Translations under genes and position numbers: made by a program
In this document: in pieces, positions 8,314 through 17,823 of the stretch
How the letters are laid out: the number at the start of each line of letters is the position of its first letter
How positions within the stretch are numbered: position 1 is the first letter of the stretch
Notes under the pieces: generated by a model
Seen by the model: only the letters and a program-made list of their open reading frames with translations
The model's database searches: none
Told to the model about the DNA's origin: nothing
NCBI GenBank assembly: GCA_012521705.1
Contig: JAAYLX010000027.1
Coordinates: 62,001 to 126,000 of the forward strand
Length of the DNA stretch: 64,000 nucleotides
Reading direction: 5' to 3'
Origin: Clostridiaceae bacterium
GTDB taxonomy: Bacteria > Bacillota > Clostridia > DSM-8532

Positions 8314-9662
8314 GCAGCTGAATCAAGATCTTCATCATTGGCCTCATAAGAACCGAACCCTCTGTACAGAATTACTTCCACCCCATACTTCTCCAACGTT
8401 TCCTTTGCGTTTCGGAAGGAATTATCGACTTCCTCCCCCGAATTGTCGGGAACAATCATAACGACAATTCTTCTTACTTTACTTATATCTTTGTCTTTGA
8501 GGTTACCGGGGGTCCCACACTCCAAAAGCCTTTTCCCGTGCTTTTTTATCTCACTGGTAATTGAACTCGGCCTTGTGCTGTATGTCTTTAAAAAAGGATT
8601 TAAAGTAAACACATCATAGTATTCGACTGCCCCTGTTTCGTTGTTGTACACATAAGCGTCTATTGCAGGAATACCGGTCTGTTTTTCAAACTCTAAAAAT
8701 CTGTTGCCTCTTCCTGGATTCAAGGTTTTTACATACTCTTCTTCCATCTTTAATCCCCTGTCAAAATACATCTTGCCATCGTCATATTGATTCCAGTACG
8801 ACTGGGATGTATTCCCGGTTTCATCGCTATCTACCGGTTCTTTTGATTCTTTCACAGAAGAACCTCTCCCTCCTGTCCAGCCGATTACTTTAACACGATT
8901 TGACATAGGGAGGGCTGGTAAAAAAGCAAATGGTTCCACCGTGTAGTTCACTACAAACTCCAGGGATTCGGAATCTCCGAAAACTGAGGACTTACTGAAA
9001 TCCAGTCCTTTCATTCCGTCCCGGATTCCAAGGGCAAGAGCCGGGTCATCTTTGTTCTTGGTTCTTTCCGAAAGCTCCCCTTTCAGCGAATGTTTTGCCA
9101 TAAGGCATACAAGCTTGTTTGTAACCTCATAATTGAGTTTCCTGGCAATAATTGTAATAAAAAGCTTTAATTCTTCCTTCGCGCCGGAAATCAACCCTGC
9201 CATTAATCCATCTTCTTTCTCAGCATCAGTGTTGCTTATTGAATCAATAAGGTCATCCACTGAAACAGTTGCTTCAATTAAATCATCAACAGAGGGATTG
9301 TCCGATGAAAAGAAGCCGGTAAAGGAAGTATAAGCATTTACAATGGTATTTTTCTGTTCCTCAAGCCGGGTTTCCGCTTCCTCGGCCATTTCATTCAATC
9401 TGTCAGAAAAATCTTTGGCTCCGGTAAGATGATAGAAATAACTCAGATTGGCCATGTTACGCGATACTTCGGTCAGGGACTGCTGAACTGTATTGTATGT
9501 ATAAAAAACTTTGAGGATATAAGCCAGTGAAAAAATAAAGAGCATGAAAACGCTCAGGGAAATTGCCGCTTCCACTGAAACGCTTCCACTGCTTTTTTTT
9601 GAATTATTTATTGCAACTATTCTGTTTTTGCTTTTTTTAATAGCCCTGACTCCATGCAACAC
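8310..9662 (-). CDS. TadE-like pseudopilin-type protein with large extracellular region
   Basis: A 450-residue protein with a basic N-terminus followed by a TadE/pilin-type segment, GSVSVEAAISLSVFMLFIF (residues about 26-44, Glu after Ser-Val), then a long hydrophilic, presumably extracellular part. A region near residues 330-430 has alternating hydrophobic strands ending in a RRIVVMIVPDN block, suggesting a folded domain; I do not recognise it. The GTG start has GGGGA upstream inside the preceding gene and overlaps it by 26 bases. Context and N-terminus support a surface component of the Tad system. Confidence 0.7.
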   Translation of the reverse strand: MLHGVRAIKKSKNRIVAINNSKKSSGSVSVEAAISLSVFMLFIFSLAYILKVFYTYNTVQQSLTEVSRNMANLSYFYHLTGAKDFSDRLNEMAEEAETRLEEQKNTIVNAYTSFTGFFSSDNPSVDDLIEATVSVDDLIDSISNTDAEKEDGLMAGLISGAKEELKLFITIIARKLNYEVTNKLVCLMAKHSLKGELSERTKNKDDPALALGIRDGMKGLDFSKSSVFGDSESLEFVVNYTVEPFAFLPALPMSNRVKVIGWTGGRGSSVKESKEPVDSDETGNTSQSYWNQYDDGKMYFDRGLKMEEEYVKTLNPGRGNRFLEFEKQTGIPAIDAYVYNNETGAVEYYDVFTLNPFLKTYSTRPSSITSEIKKHGKRLLECGTPGNLKDKDISKVRRIVVMIVPDNSGEEVDNSFRNAKETLEKYGVEVILYRGFGSYEANDEDLDSAA

Positions 9663-12600
9663 TGATCATCCCCGAATTTTCTTTTTTAAACAAATGAGCC
9701 GGTAAAAACCATGGTTTGAAATCAACTTCAGCTCTTACGAACAGATAGGTACAATAATTATCAATGGAATGATTTACACCTGTTATATTCTTCATATTGA
9801 CCTGTATCAAATCCGCAGTCCTTAAGGCCTTTTTTTCTTTGGGCACCGCAAAGAGCATTAAGCGCAGATAATCAGGATAATCCATCATAACAAGACGTCC
9901 GGTAATGTTATCCCCCAGGCTTTTACCTGCTGCGCCGAGAGTATTTTCAATCTTTTCGGCTGCCGCATCAAAACCTTTGTCAATCAGGTCGTTTCCATAG
10001 TTTTTGATTCGTAAGACCATGTCTTTGTAGGGCCCCCATTGGAAAATTGAGTTTTTTAACTCACCCTTAAATCTCTCTTTTGCATTTTTCAAAGTGTCCT
10101 GACCGAGACTTCTTATTCTTTCCGAAATACCACTGACATAACTTGATAACTCATTATCAAGGCTCTTTGCAAAATCGTCAGCATTGTTAAAATTTAATTT
10201 GGAACGCAAATTTGAAAGTTCAGTGCCTATTAAACTTCCGGCTCCTTCCACGCTGTCGGCGGCCATGTTTGTGACACCTGAAAGCCCCGTTTCAAAAGGA
10301 GCGAAAACTTTGTCTACCTTGGCATCAATAATTCCTTCAATTGTCTCTTCAATGGATGCGGTGATATTGTCCACTGTATTGTTGAGTTGATTCTTCGCGT
10401 AATCTTTGGCTGATTCAATAATTTCACCGGCAACAAACCGACCAAGGCTTTCAAGATCCAGTTTCCATGAGCTTGATGTTTTTATTAACGGCACTCTTCC
10501 TCCATTGAACAGTACATGCATGTCAAAATAGGACTCTGCCGCAGCCCATAAAATAAGCAGAAAATTCTGGACAACGGGTACACCGAAAATTGTCCAGCCT
10601 GCAATGGCGGTAGCAAGAGTCAAGGTTTGGGCAAGTTTTTCAGGGCTTGTATATACATGAAGGAGGTTAAATACCAGCCTGATTGAAAAAACACTTGCTT
10701 TGGACCAATTGATATTAGCCGATTCTTTTGGATTTCCAAAAAGGATATATTCAACTTCCGCATTTTTAAAGAAAGTTTTGTCCAAAGGCCTGTTCCAGCC
10801 TATATCATGTTCAATCTTATTATCAACGGTAGTGGCGCATTTAAAGGCTGAAACTATGTACTCATTCATATAAAGGCTTTCAGCAATTTCTTCAACCCCA
10901 TCCTTAAAGGCTTCCGTTATTAAATCAAATAATTTAATAATCCGTTCTACTTCAAAATTAAAGTAATTTTTATCCTGCTCGTTTATATTTTCTGTTCCCC
11001 GGGCAGGCTCCTCCAGAGGATTACTGTCAGGAAAGACTTCGTTTATTGCTTTGTTAAGTTCGGATATACTCAATATTTCCGCAATCGCCAAAATAGCTTC
11101 GTCCGAACTTGTTGCACCTTTGGAAGAAGGTAATCCGGTCATGTCGAGAAGAGCAGTTTCGTCCTGGTCTTTGTCCATATTTTCGTCCTTGTTCTCTATC
11201 GAATCGCTGCCATAGACCATAATATCTGACAGGCTTTTGGCATTGCTTTTAATTTTTTCAAGTTCGGAATTGTCAGACTCGTTTTGAACCTGGGGACTTG
11301 CGCCCTCATATTTTACAGAGAACCATCTGTCAAAGGCTTTCTTCTCCTCATCTACTGGTTTTGGAATAAGCTCGAATTCAGGTATACCATATACCCCGTC
11401 CATTTCCCCCAAAACTTTTAAATCACCAAGTTCTTCCTTCAGCTTCTCAAAACCTGTTTCAATATCTACACCCTTAAAACGGTTATTTTCATCCTGGGGG
11501 TTCTGGGCTACAACTGCAACATTCGCCTTGGATTCATATATTTTCAAAAAAGTAGTATCCAAATCATTAATATATGTTTCGATGGAATTAATCCATTTAT
11601 CAAGCGCTTTTAAGTTTGCCTCAAGTTGTGAACTTATTTCAGAATAAGTCTTCTTTTCAAAATACTTTAATTGTTTTTTCAGTTCCTCCCCTGTCCTGTC
11701 TGAAACGGCACTTTCTCTTTCGCTGATCATCATTTTTATTTCGCTGCTTCCTGCGTCAAGGTCTCTTAAGTTGCCTTCTGTTTCTTTTATGAGTTCCAAT
11801 AAACCTTCATTGTATTTTTTGTGTTCCTCCAGATGACGCAGCAACAAATCAAGTTCATCCTTCATGCTTTCTATTTCGCTCAAGGCAATTAACAAATCAG
11901 CTGCTACAGCATGAAGCTGCCTGTCCAGTTCATTTTTTATTTCCGTCATCTTGTCGTTAATTTCTTTATACTTATCATTGGCGGAATCAAATTCTCTTTG
12001 CGCATTTTCCCTTTGAACAGACAGTTCTTCAAGCTTTTCATTAAGCCTGTCCAATCTCCTGATTATTGAATTTTCAATTTCATGATATGTTTCTGTTTCC
12101 AGTCTTGCAGACAATCCTGCTATTTCTTTTTCAATATTTTCCATTTCAATTTTTATTGAATTAAATTTTGCCTCGGCAGCTTCTTTTTCTCTTTTTGCAG
12201 TTTCATATTGGGGATAGTTTTCAATATATTTGTCCTGTGTTTCACGGATCTTTTCGACAGCATTGTTGCAGCGCTCAACTGCACTCGAAATATTGCCGTC
12301 GCAGGTCTTGCACGTATCCACGACACTGTCTTTCAGTGTTTTTGAACTGCCCGGCAAAGTATTAAATCCGGTGAGTTTATCATTAATCATGTAGTGGATA
12401 TATACCAGGTTCTCTCTTATATCGTTCATAAGCCTGTCCAGTTCGATTTTCTTTTCTATGATTTTGGCTTCTTTCATAAGCCCCGTCATAAGCTTTATTT
12501 TTTCATAGAGTTCCTGCATAACCTGGACAGGGGCACGGTACTTCATAAACTCCGCAACCTGCTGTTGAAGAACATCGGGCTCGCTAAGGTTGTAAAACTG

Positions 12601-12933
12601 GATAACATCAATATTACCCACATTAAAACCGTATAGGTCAAAGGTACCGTCAACTGAAGTTCCAACATTAAGATTTCTTGAAAGCAAATCATATATTTCA
12701 TCTTTCAAAGCACTTTTGTTTCGGGGGTACATGGAAAAAAGGCCATACTGTTCCCTTAGCCTACAGTCATATGCTGCCAGAATTGATTCAACACTAAGCC
12801 TGAGTGCGGTTTCGACCTGTTTTTTTGCCATATTGTATCTGGCAAGATCTATCAATAATCCGCCAAGCGTTATTACCACTGTCAACACAATGCAAAGAAA
12901 AACGGTTACACTTCCTCTTGATTTCATAAACAT
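9637..12933 (-). CDS. large DUF5702-like Tad-locus protein with coiled coils
   Basis: About 1,098 residues. The N-terminus has one membrane segment after a short basic stretch (SRGSVTVFLCIVLTVVITLGG), followed by DLARYN and a block typical of DUF5702 proteins found with clostridial Tad genes. Residues about 225-470 are strongly heptad-like and rich in Glu/Lys, predicting long coiled coils. The last 400 residues have amphipathic and some hydrophobic stretches. I chose the ATG at 12933 because AGGGG precedes it and it follows the tadE stop directly; an in-frame ATG 11 codons earlier overlaps tadE. It may be a TadG-like wall-spanning component (inference). Confidence 0.72.
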   Translation of the reverse strand: MFMKSRGSVTVFLCIVLTVVITLGGLLIDLARYNMAKKQVETALRLSVESILAAYDCRLREQYGLFSMYPRNKSALKDEIYDLLSRNLNVGTSVDGTFDLYGFNVGNIDVIQFYNLSEPDVLQQQVAEFMKYRAPVQVMQELYEKIKLMTGLMKEAKIIEKKIELDRLMNDIRENLVYIHYMINDKLTGFNTLPGSSKTLKDSVVDTCKTCDGNISSAVERCNNAVEKIRETQDKYIENYPQYETAKREKEAAEAKFNSIKIEMENIEKEIAGLSARLETETYHEIENSIIRRLDRLNEKLEELSVQRENAQREFDSANDKYKEINDKMTEIKNELDRQLHAVAADLLIALSEIESMKDELDLLLRHLEEHKKYNEGLLELIKETEGNLRDLDAGSSEIKMMISERESAVSDRTGEELKKQLKYFEKKTYSEISSQLEANLKALDKWINSIETYINDLDTTFLKIYESKANVAVVAQNPQDENNRFKGVDIETGFEKLKEELGDLKVLGEMDGVYGIPEFELIPKPVDEEKKAFDRWFSVKYEGASPQVQNESDNSELEKIKSNAKSLSDIMVYGSDSIENKDENMDKDQDETALLDMTGLPSSKGATSSDEAILAIAEILSISELNKAINEVFPDSNPLEEPARGTENINEQDKNYFNFEVERIIKLFDLITEAFKDGVEEIAESLYMNEYIVSAFKCATTVDNKIEHDIGWNRPLDKTFFKNAEVEYILFGNPKESANINWSKASVFSIRLVFNLLHVYTSPEKLAQTLTLATAIAGWTIFGVPVVQNFLLILWAAAESYFDMHVLFNGGRVPLIKTSSSWKLDLESLGRFVAGEIIESAKDYAKNQLNNTVDNITASIEETIEGIIDAKVDKVFAPFETGLSGVTNMAADSVEGAGSLIGTELSNLRSKLNFNNADDFAKSLDNELSSYVSGISERIRSLGQDTLKNAKERFKGELKNSIFQWGPYKDMVLRIKNYGNDLIDKGFDAAAEKIENTLGAAGKSLGDNITGRLVMMDYPDYLRLMLFAVPKEKKALRTADLIQVNMKNITGVNHSIDNYCTYLFVRAEVDFKPWFLPAHLFKKENSGMISVAWSQGY

Positions 12934-12934
12934 T

Positions 12935-13597
12935 TTAAGACCCCTGAGAATCAGTAATTTTCTCAATACTTCTTTTTATTTCGCGGAGTTTTTCTTCAAA
13001 GGCGGCAAATACCTTTGTTTCACGAACAAGCTGAACAACGTAATCCGCAGTGTTTATCATGTCTTTGCTGTCATGGACATGGCATTGGGCTTCCGTTTGG
13101 ATTGTAATACTTTCTCCCATTCCCAAAAGCCAGAGCATGCTTGCCCCGGGCAAATAATAGGTTGCTTTGATTTTTACAGTCACATAAGAAGGAAAACCGG
13201 CATGATACTTAACCTCTACTTCCGGTGATTTAATTCGTCCTTCTTCTCTGTATAGTTTCAATAATCCTTTATTCTCAATGGCCTTGTGGCAGTATTGCTC
13301 AAAAGCCTCCGCTTTGGATTTATGTTTGAAGAATTTTAAATTCCAATAAACTTCCCTTTTATTAAATGTTGATTTTTCAAAAACTCCATGGTTAATCTCA
13401 CTATAGTTTAGAGACTCGTAATTCCACTGCCTTGCCACCGACTCAGCCAGGTTTTCGGCAGTACTTTGAAGCATGGCTTTCTGGTAAAGAAGCAGGAAAA
13501 TTGTTATACACCCGATGACACAAGCAAAAACCATGGGCAGTACAATGGCATATTCAATTGTGGTGCTTCCTGATTGTCCTTTTAAAATATTTTTCAC
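12935..13597 (-). CDS. TadE family pseudopilin
   Basis: About 220 residues. A pilin-like N-terminus, GQSGSTTIEYAIVLPMVFAC, has the Glu-Tyr pair and hydrophobic helix of TadE proteins, followed by an extracytoplasmic domain. I chose the GTG at 13597, which overlaps the TAG of the upstream tadC gene (TAGTG) with GGGAAG upstream; the ATG at 13639 has no ribosome site. TadE proteins need cleavage by a prepilin peptidase, and no such gene is visible here. Confidence 0.82.
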   Translation of the reverse strand: MKNILKGQSGSTTIEYAIVLPMVFACVIGCITIFLLLYQKAMLQSTAENLAESVARQWNYESLNYSEINHGVFEKSTFNKREVYWNLKFFKHKSKAEAFEQYCHKAIENKGLLKLYREEGRIKSPEVEVKYHAGFPSYVTVKIKATYYLPGASMLWLLGMGESITIQTEAQCHVHDSKDMINTADYVVQLVRETKVFAAFEEKLREIKRSIEKITDSQGS

Positions 13598-14472
13598 TAA
13601 AAAGCACTTCCCAGCTCTATGATGACAGGCGCGACGCATATTAGTATTACGGCCAGAAGCATTATGGAAAGAGGAATCATAAGTTTTGAAGAAGCTGTTT
13701 CACCAAGCTGTTTTGCAATATTCTTTCGCATCTCCCAGCATTCGGTATTCATTCTTCTTAGCTCAAACACCATCTGAGCCCCTCCAAGCTTTAAATTTTG
13801 TTGGAGAATACTCACAAAGTTTGTTATCTGCTTGATTTTGCATCTCTCTGCAAATCCCGTATATGCTTCACTCTCTGAGAGTCCTGCCTCCATATCTGTA
13901 ACTGCTGTACGAAGCTCCCTGTATAGACAGGAATCAGAATCTGATTTCGATATTATCCGCATCATGGCCTGTCTTACATTCAACCCTGCATTCATAAGGA
14001 GTATCAGCTTGCTGAGAAAATCAGGAAAATCTTTTTCCATCTCGAATTTTCTGGAATTGTATTTATCATTCAAAGTCTTGTCAGCCAGAAAGAAAAAGCC
14101 CACACCTGCGGCAATTATTATAAAAAGCCCCTTATAATTTACCTTCCCCAAAATGCAAAGGAGTGTGCTTATAATTACACCCAACAGAGTATAGAATACT
14201 TTGACTGCCTGATGCACTTTTGAATAATAGGGCAGATTTCTGTTGCCATATACCATTGCAATTCTTTGGCTTAGTTTTGCCTGGTATTGGGCCAATCCAT
14301 TTATTTTCACTTTTTCGGAAATAACAAGACAGCCCGGCAAAAACCCTTTATATGAGTACTCTTTGCTGTCGAGGGGTAAAAAGAAATCGCTGTACTTGTT
14401 CTTTCCCTCCGTTTGGAATACGGCAAATACAAATATGACAGCCACAAGAATAAAAGCATATATTGCCTGCAT
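13597..14472 (-). CDS. tadC: TadC-like type II secretion F-domain membrane protein
   Basis: A 291-residue inner-membrane platform protein. Hydrophobic segments lie near residues 1-20, 95-130 and 262-288, with a cytoplasmic F-domain between (FPDFLSKLILLMNAGLNVRQA and a later LKLGGAQMVFELRR). It pairs with TadB to form the platform on which the CpaF ATPase acts. It lies 3 bases after tadB and overlaps tadE by one base, so it is part of a tight operon. Confidence 0.82.
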   Translation of the reverse strand: MQAIYAFILVAVIFVFAVFQTEGKNKYSDFFLPLDSKEYSYKGFLPGCLVISEKVKINGLAQYQAKLSQRIAMVYGNRNLPYYSKVHQAVKVFYTLLGVIISTLLCILGKVNYKGLFIIIAAGVGFFFLADKTLNDKYNSRKFEMEKDFPDFLSKLILLMNAGLNVRQAMMRIISKSDSDSCLYRELRTAVTDMEAGLSESEAYTGFAERCKIKQITNFVSILQQNLKLGGAQMVFELRRMNTECWEMRKNIAKQLGETASSKLMIPLSIMLLAVILICVAPVIIELGSAF

Positions 14473-14475
14473 TAA

Positions 14476-15246
14476 CTACACCTCTATATGCATAATCTTC
14501 TGACCCAAAAGTACACCCGAAACAATCATGGCCAGGGCGATTGTCATTACAAAATGGCCGAAAGTCGTATTCATCAGCGGTTCCAGAAATCCCGGACTTG
14601 AGCTTTTCAAAAAGAAAACCATGACAAAGGGCATAATACTCAGAACCTTTTGTTCAAATTTCTTCCCCGCTATCATTGTTGAGATTTCCTGTTTAATTTC
14701 AACCTTTTCGGAGATTGTCTGCGAGGTGTTTTTAATCACTTCCACAAGATTGGCGCCTGAACGCTTGGATATCATAATTACGTCCGCAAAGCTCTTAATG
14801 TCTTCAATTTCGCTTCTTTTTGCCAGATCAGCAAAGCATGATTCAACAGGTTCATTCATAAGGATTCTGTGGCTCATAATTTTAAGCTCCTGTATCATAT
14901 CTGAGTTTTCGTCATCATATATACCTTTCATGGCTTTATATGTATCTGTTATCGAAGACTCAAAAGATCTTCCGGCAGCAAGGGAGACATTAATAAAATA
15001 CAAAGCATCCTTGAATTGAATAAGAAGGGTCTCTTTTCTCTTCCGCAGCCGGTCTTTTTTATACTTTGGGATATAAAACACTCCCAGGAGCGATAAGATT
15101 GCAGACAGAATAATATTTTCGTAAAATATGAGCCCAACCAAAAAGCAGGCACCCATTGCCATAATCAGAGTAAAAATTAATTCATCGGGTCTCATATTAT
15201 AAACCCTGTAATCTGGAATTTTGTCATTGCTATTCAATGCAGACAC
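14476..15246 (-). CDS. tadB: TadB-like type II secretion F-domain membrane protein
   Basis: A 256-residue polytopic protein with paired N-terminal hydrophobic segments (residues 24-60), the F-domain block QFKDALYFINVSLAAGRSFE near residue 80 and a C-terminal membrane pair. Shorter than proteobacterial TadB, as in other clostridial loci. The start overlaps the cpaF stop by 17 bases. With TadC it forms the membrane platform of the Tad machine. Confidence 0.82.
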   Translation of the reverse strand: MSALNSNDKIPDYRVYNMRPDELIFTLIMAMGACFLVGLIFYENIILSAILSLLGVFYIPKYKKDRLRKRKETLLIQFKDALYFINVSLAAGRSFESSITDTYKAMKGIYDDENSDMIQELKIMSHRILMNEPVESCFADLAKRSEIEDIKSFADVIMISKRSGANLVEVIKNTSQTISEKVEIKQEISTMIAGKKFEQKVLSIMPFVMVFFLKSSSPGFLEPLMNTTFGHFVMTIALAMIVSGVLLGQKIMHIEV

Positions 15247-16471
15247 CTCTCAGCCTTGCTTTTCCGGTATTCATAAGAGGATTTTTGGTTCTTTTCAGTG
15301 AGCCTTTTATATGCCCGTTTTCATCCTCTCCCTCTTCTTCAAATACAAAAAGGGGATTGAGCAAGATTTCACCGTTTTCATAGCCTGTCACTTCAGTAAT
15401 CTCCATTGTTCTTCTGGAATGGTCCCTTAATCTTGACAGGAAAATCATAATATCTATTGCCGATGCAATCTGTTTCTTAATGGCTTCAAGGGGCAGGGGT
15501 GCAGCCATGAGTACCATGGTCTCCAGTCTTGAGAGCATATCTTTTGTTGAGTTTGCATGCCCGGTGGACATGGAACCGTCGTGCCCGGTATTCATTGCCT
15601 GAAGCATGTCCAGAGCCTCTTCACCTCTTACTTCCCCGACAATTATTCTTTCCGGGCGCATTCTTAAACTTGTTTTAATGAGTGTTTTCATAGGGATTTC
15701 GCCCTTGCCTTCGGTGTTGGCATTCCTGGTCTCAAGGCGGACAAGGTTATTAATGGACGAAAGCTGAAGCTCTGCCGAGTCTTCAATGGTAATAATTCTT
15801 TCATCTTTCGGGATCAATGATGACAGTGCATTTAAAAAGGAGGTTTTGCCGCTTCCTGTACCGCCGCAGATAAAAATGTTGTATTTCGATTTGACCAGCT
15901 TCTCCAAAAACAAAGCAGCCTCTTCTGTTACAGAGTTCAGGGCAACAAGATTATCCATGGTCATGGCCTTTTCAGGGAATTTTCTTATGGTTACCAAAGG
16001 CCCGTTCAAGGCTATTGGAGGAAGCACAATATTTACTCTTGAACCATCTTCAAGCCGCGCGTCCGTAATAGGCTCGGCTTCATTTACCGTTCTGTTGACC
16101 CGGGCGACTATATTCTGAATGAGATCATCAAGTCTTTCCCTGCTGTCAAAAGAAAGATCTGTCTCTTCAATTACGCCGTTTCTTTCAACAAATATTTTCC
16201 GGGGTCCATTTATCATAATCTCGGTGACAGAAGGGTCTTTAATAAGGGGCTCAATGATATCATGACGCCTCATCTGGTTAAAAACCGTATCAATAATGGT
16301 TTTTATATCAGTGACACTTAAGGACCTTATTTCTTCCCTTGAAAAACATAAAGCCTCTATCTGCTCCAAAAGCTCACTGTCAAGGCGGTTATCATTTACA
16401 TCCATGGAAGACTCCATGGCCATAGCGATCTCTTTTCTGATTTCTTTAATCAACTTCCGGATATCAGCCAT
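15230..16471 (-). CDS. cpaF: CpaF/TadA secretion ATPase
   Basis: A 413-residue hexameric ATPase that powers assembly of Tad-type pili or secretion. Visible motifs are the N-terminal PLIKDPSVTEIMINGP, DGSRVNI, Walker A GGTGSGKTSFLNAL near residue 204, ERIITIEDSAEL, the RMRPERIIVGEVRGEEALD Walker B region and STGHANS. All catalytic elements are intact and length is normal. It follows the TadZ-like gene by 9 bases and overlaps tadB. Confidence 0.93.
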   Translation of the reverse strand: MADIRKLIKEIRKEIAMAMESSMDVNDNRLDSELLEQIEALCFSREEIRSLSVTDIKTIIDTVFNQMRRHDIIEPLIKDPSVTEIMINGPRKIFVERNGVIEETDLSFDSRERLDDLIQNIVARVNRTVNEAEPITDARLEDGSRVNIVLPPIALNGPLVTIRKFPEKAMTMDNLVALNSVTEEAALFLEKLVKSKYNIFICGGTGSGKTSFLNALSSLIPKDERIITIEDSAELQLSSINNLVRLETRNANTEGKGEIPMKTLIKTSLRMRPERIIVGEVRGEEALDMLQAMNTGHDGSMSTGHANSTKDMLSRLETMVLMAAPLPLEAIKKQIASAIDIMIFLSRLRDHSRRTMEITEVTGYENGEILLNPLFVFEEEGEDENGHIKGSLKRTKNPLMNTGKARLRGVCIE

Positions 16472-16480
16472 GTTAACCCT

Positions 16481-17548
16481 CTATCTGTCCAGAATTGAAT
16501 TAAGTGCATTTATATAGTCAATGGTTGGAGGAAAACTCCCCAAATTGTCCATAACGGGATTGGGCAGCCATACTGGTCTGTAACCTGAAAGGTTAATTTC
16601 AGTCGGTTGTTTTTTAAAAGCCGTGACACAGAAGGTTATCCTGTCGGAAATATCTTTATCCAGCTGGTTTCTTTCTGTAAGGACAGGAAGCAACTCAGCT
16701 ATTTTTCTGAGTCTTGCAATGGAGGAATTATAATCAAGTGCGGAGACATAGATTCTTGTGGATTCCTTTAAAAGAACAGGGAGTATTTCATCAATGCGAA
16801 AAGCCCTGGAAATCACAATATCGTCATAGAATCCACGGCTCAAGATTGAATTTAACAAAATATTGCATTCATTTGGTGTAAGCAGTGATATGTCCTCAGG
16901 ATTTCCGTGACCTTTCATGAAATCTATTCCGTAGTTTGAATCTTTCGAAGTGCATACCTCTGTCTTAAGAAACAGATTCTCCTTTTGGGACTTTACATAA
17001 TAAAGCATCTCGCTTAATCCTTTGGGATTAGTCCCCGTAAAATAGCAATCGGTATCGCTGAATTCATCCAGATTTAGATAAAACACTGATTTAGAGTTCC
17101 GAGATTTTATGTAGGCAATGCTCGCGGCAAACGGATTATAGCAGTCACTTCCATCGGCATAAAGTACAAGATGTACATTTCCAGATTCCTTCCTGTCGTA
17201 TAAGTTTTGGGGAATTTTATCAGCGCACAGGGACAGTATTTCTTTCATCAGGTTCTCAGCGGAACTGAATTTGTTTATGCTTTTATAATCCTTAGGAATC
17301 ATACTTTCAGGACTGTCCTTAAGGATCACAATATTATTTTCAGGTTTATTGGAAAGTTCAAAGAAAAAGGATGATGATACCACTATGAGGTCAGCAGTTC
17401 CGCCGCTTGCAATCCAGGATTCGAACATGAAGGGGTCGGTGAACAGTTCCAATATAAATCTTATTTTTTTGTTCTTATTAAGGTAATTACTGAATTTTTC
17501 AAGAAACATGGGATCTCTGTCTGCAAGCAATAACCTAATTTGTGACAT
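16481..17548 (-). CDS. TadZ/CpaE-like protein with degenerate P-loop
   Basis: A 355-residue protein whose position at the head of the locus, N-terminal receiver-like domain (MSQIRLLLADRDPMFLEKF, residues 1-110) and C-terminal ParA/MinD-like fold match TadZ/CpaE, which places the Tad machine in the cell. Where KGGVGKT is expected the sequence reads ADGSDCYNPFAAS, so the Walker A loop appears lost and ATP binding is doubtful. The start follows GGATGTGAT. A minus-strand TATAAT-like box about 25 bases upstream may be its promoter. Confidence 0.68.
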   Translation of the reverse strand: MSQIRLLLADRDPMFLEKFSNYLNKNKKIRFILELFTDPFMFESWIASGGTADLIVVSSSFFFELSNKPENNIVILKDSPESMIPKDYKSINKFSSAENLMKEILSLCADKIPQNLYDRKESGNVHLVLYADGSDCYNPFAASIAYIKSRNSKSVFYLNLDEFSDTDCYFTGTNPKGLSEMLYYVKSQKENLFLKTEVCTSKDSNYGIDFMKGHGNPEDISLLTPNECNILLNSILSRGFYDDIVISRAFRIDEILPVLLKESTRIYVSALDYNSSIARLRKIAELLPVLTERNQLDKDISDRITFCVTAFKKQPTEINLSGYRPVWLPNPVMDNLGSFPPTIDYINALNSILDR

Positions 17549-17752
17549 TTTATCACATCCGTACCATGTTTTATTATAGTATTATTAACATATATTACTA
17601 TATAACTCACATATTGTCTACCTTTTTTATACTTTTCATTAAAATTCTTGACATAACTACAAATTTTGCAGAAAATTATTATTCGGCTTATGGTGAATGC
17701 AACAGAATCAATAAAATCAGCTTCCAGATCATATACTGGTAAAGAATTGTCA

Positions 17753-17782
17753 TTGGACACTTTATTCAATAACTGCTATATT
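17753..17782 (+). promoter_or_regulatory. candidate promoter for the YhfC-like gene
   Basis: TTGGAC (17753-17758) and TATATT (17777-17782) are 18 bases apart. The -10 box overlaps the upstream in-frame TTG at 17782, which argues for translation starting further downstream. Confidence 0.5.
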
Positions 17783-17823
17783 TGAACTATAAAAGACATA
17801 AAAACTTGAAAGAAGTGATTTTT

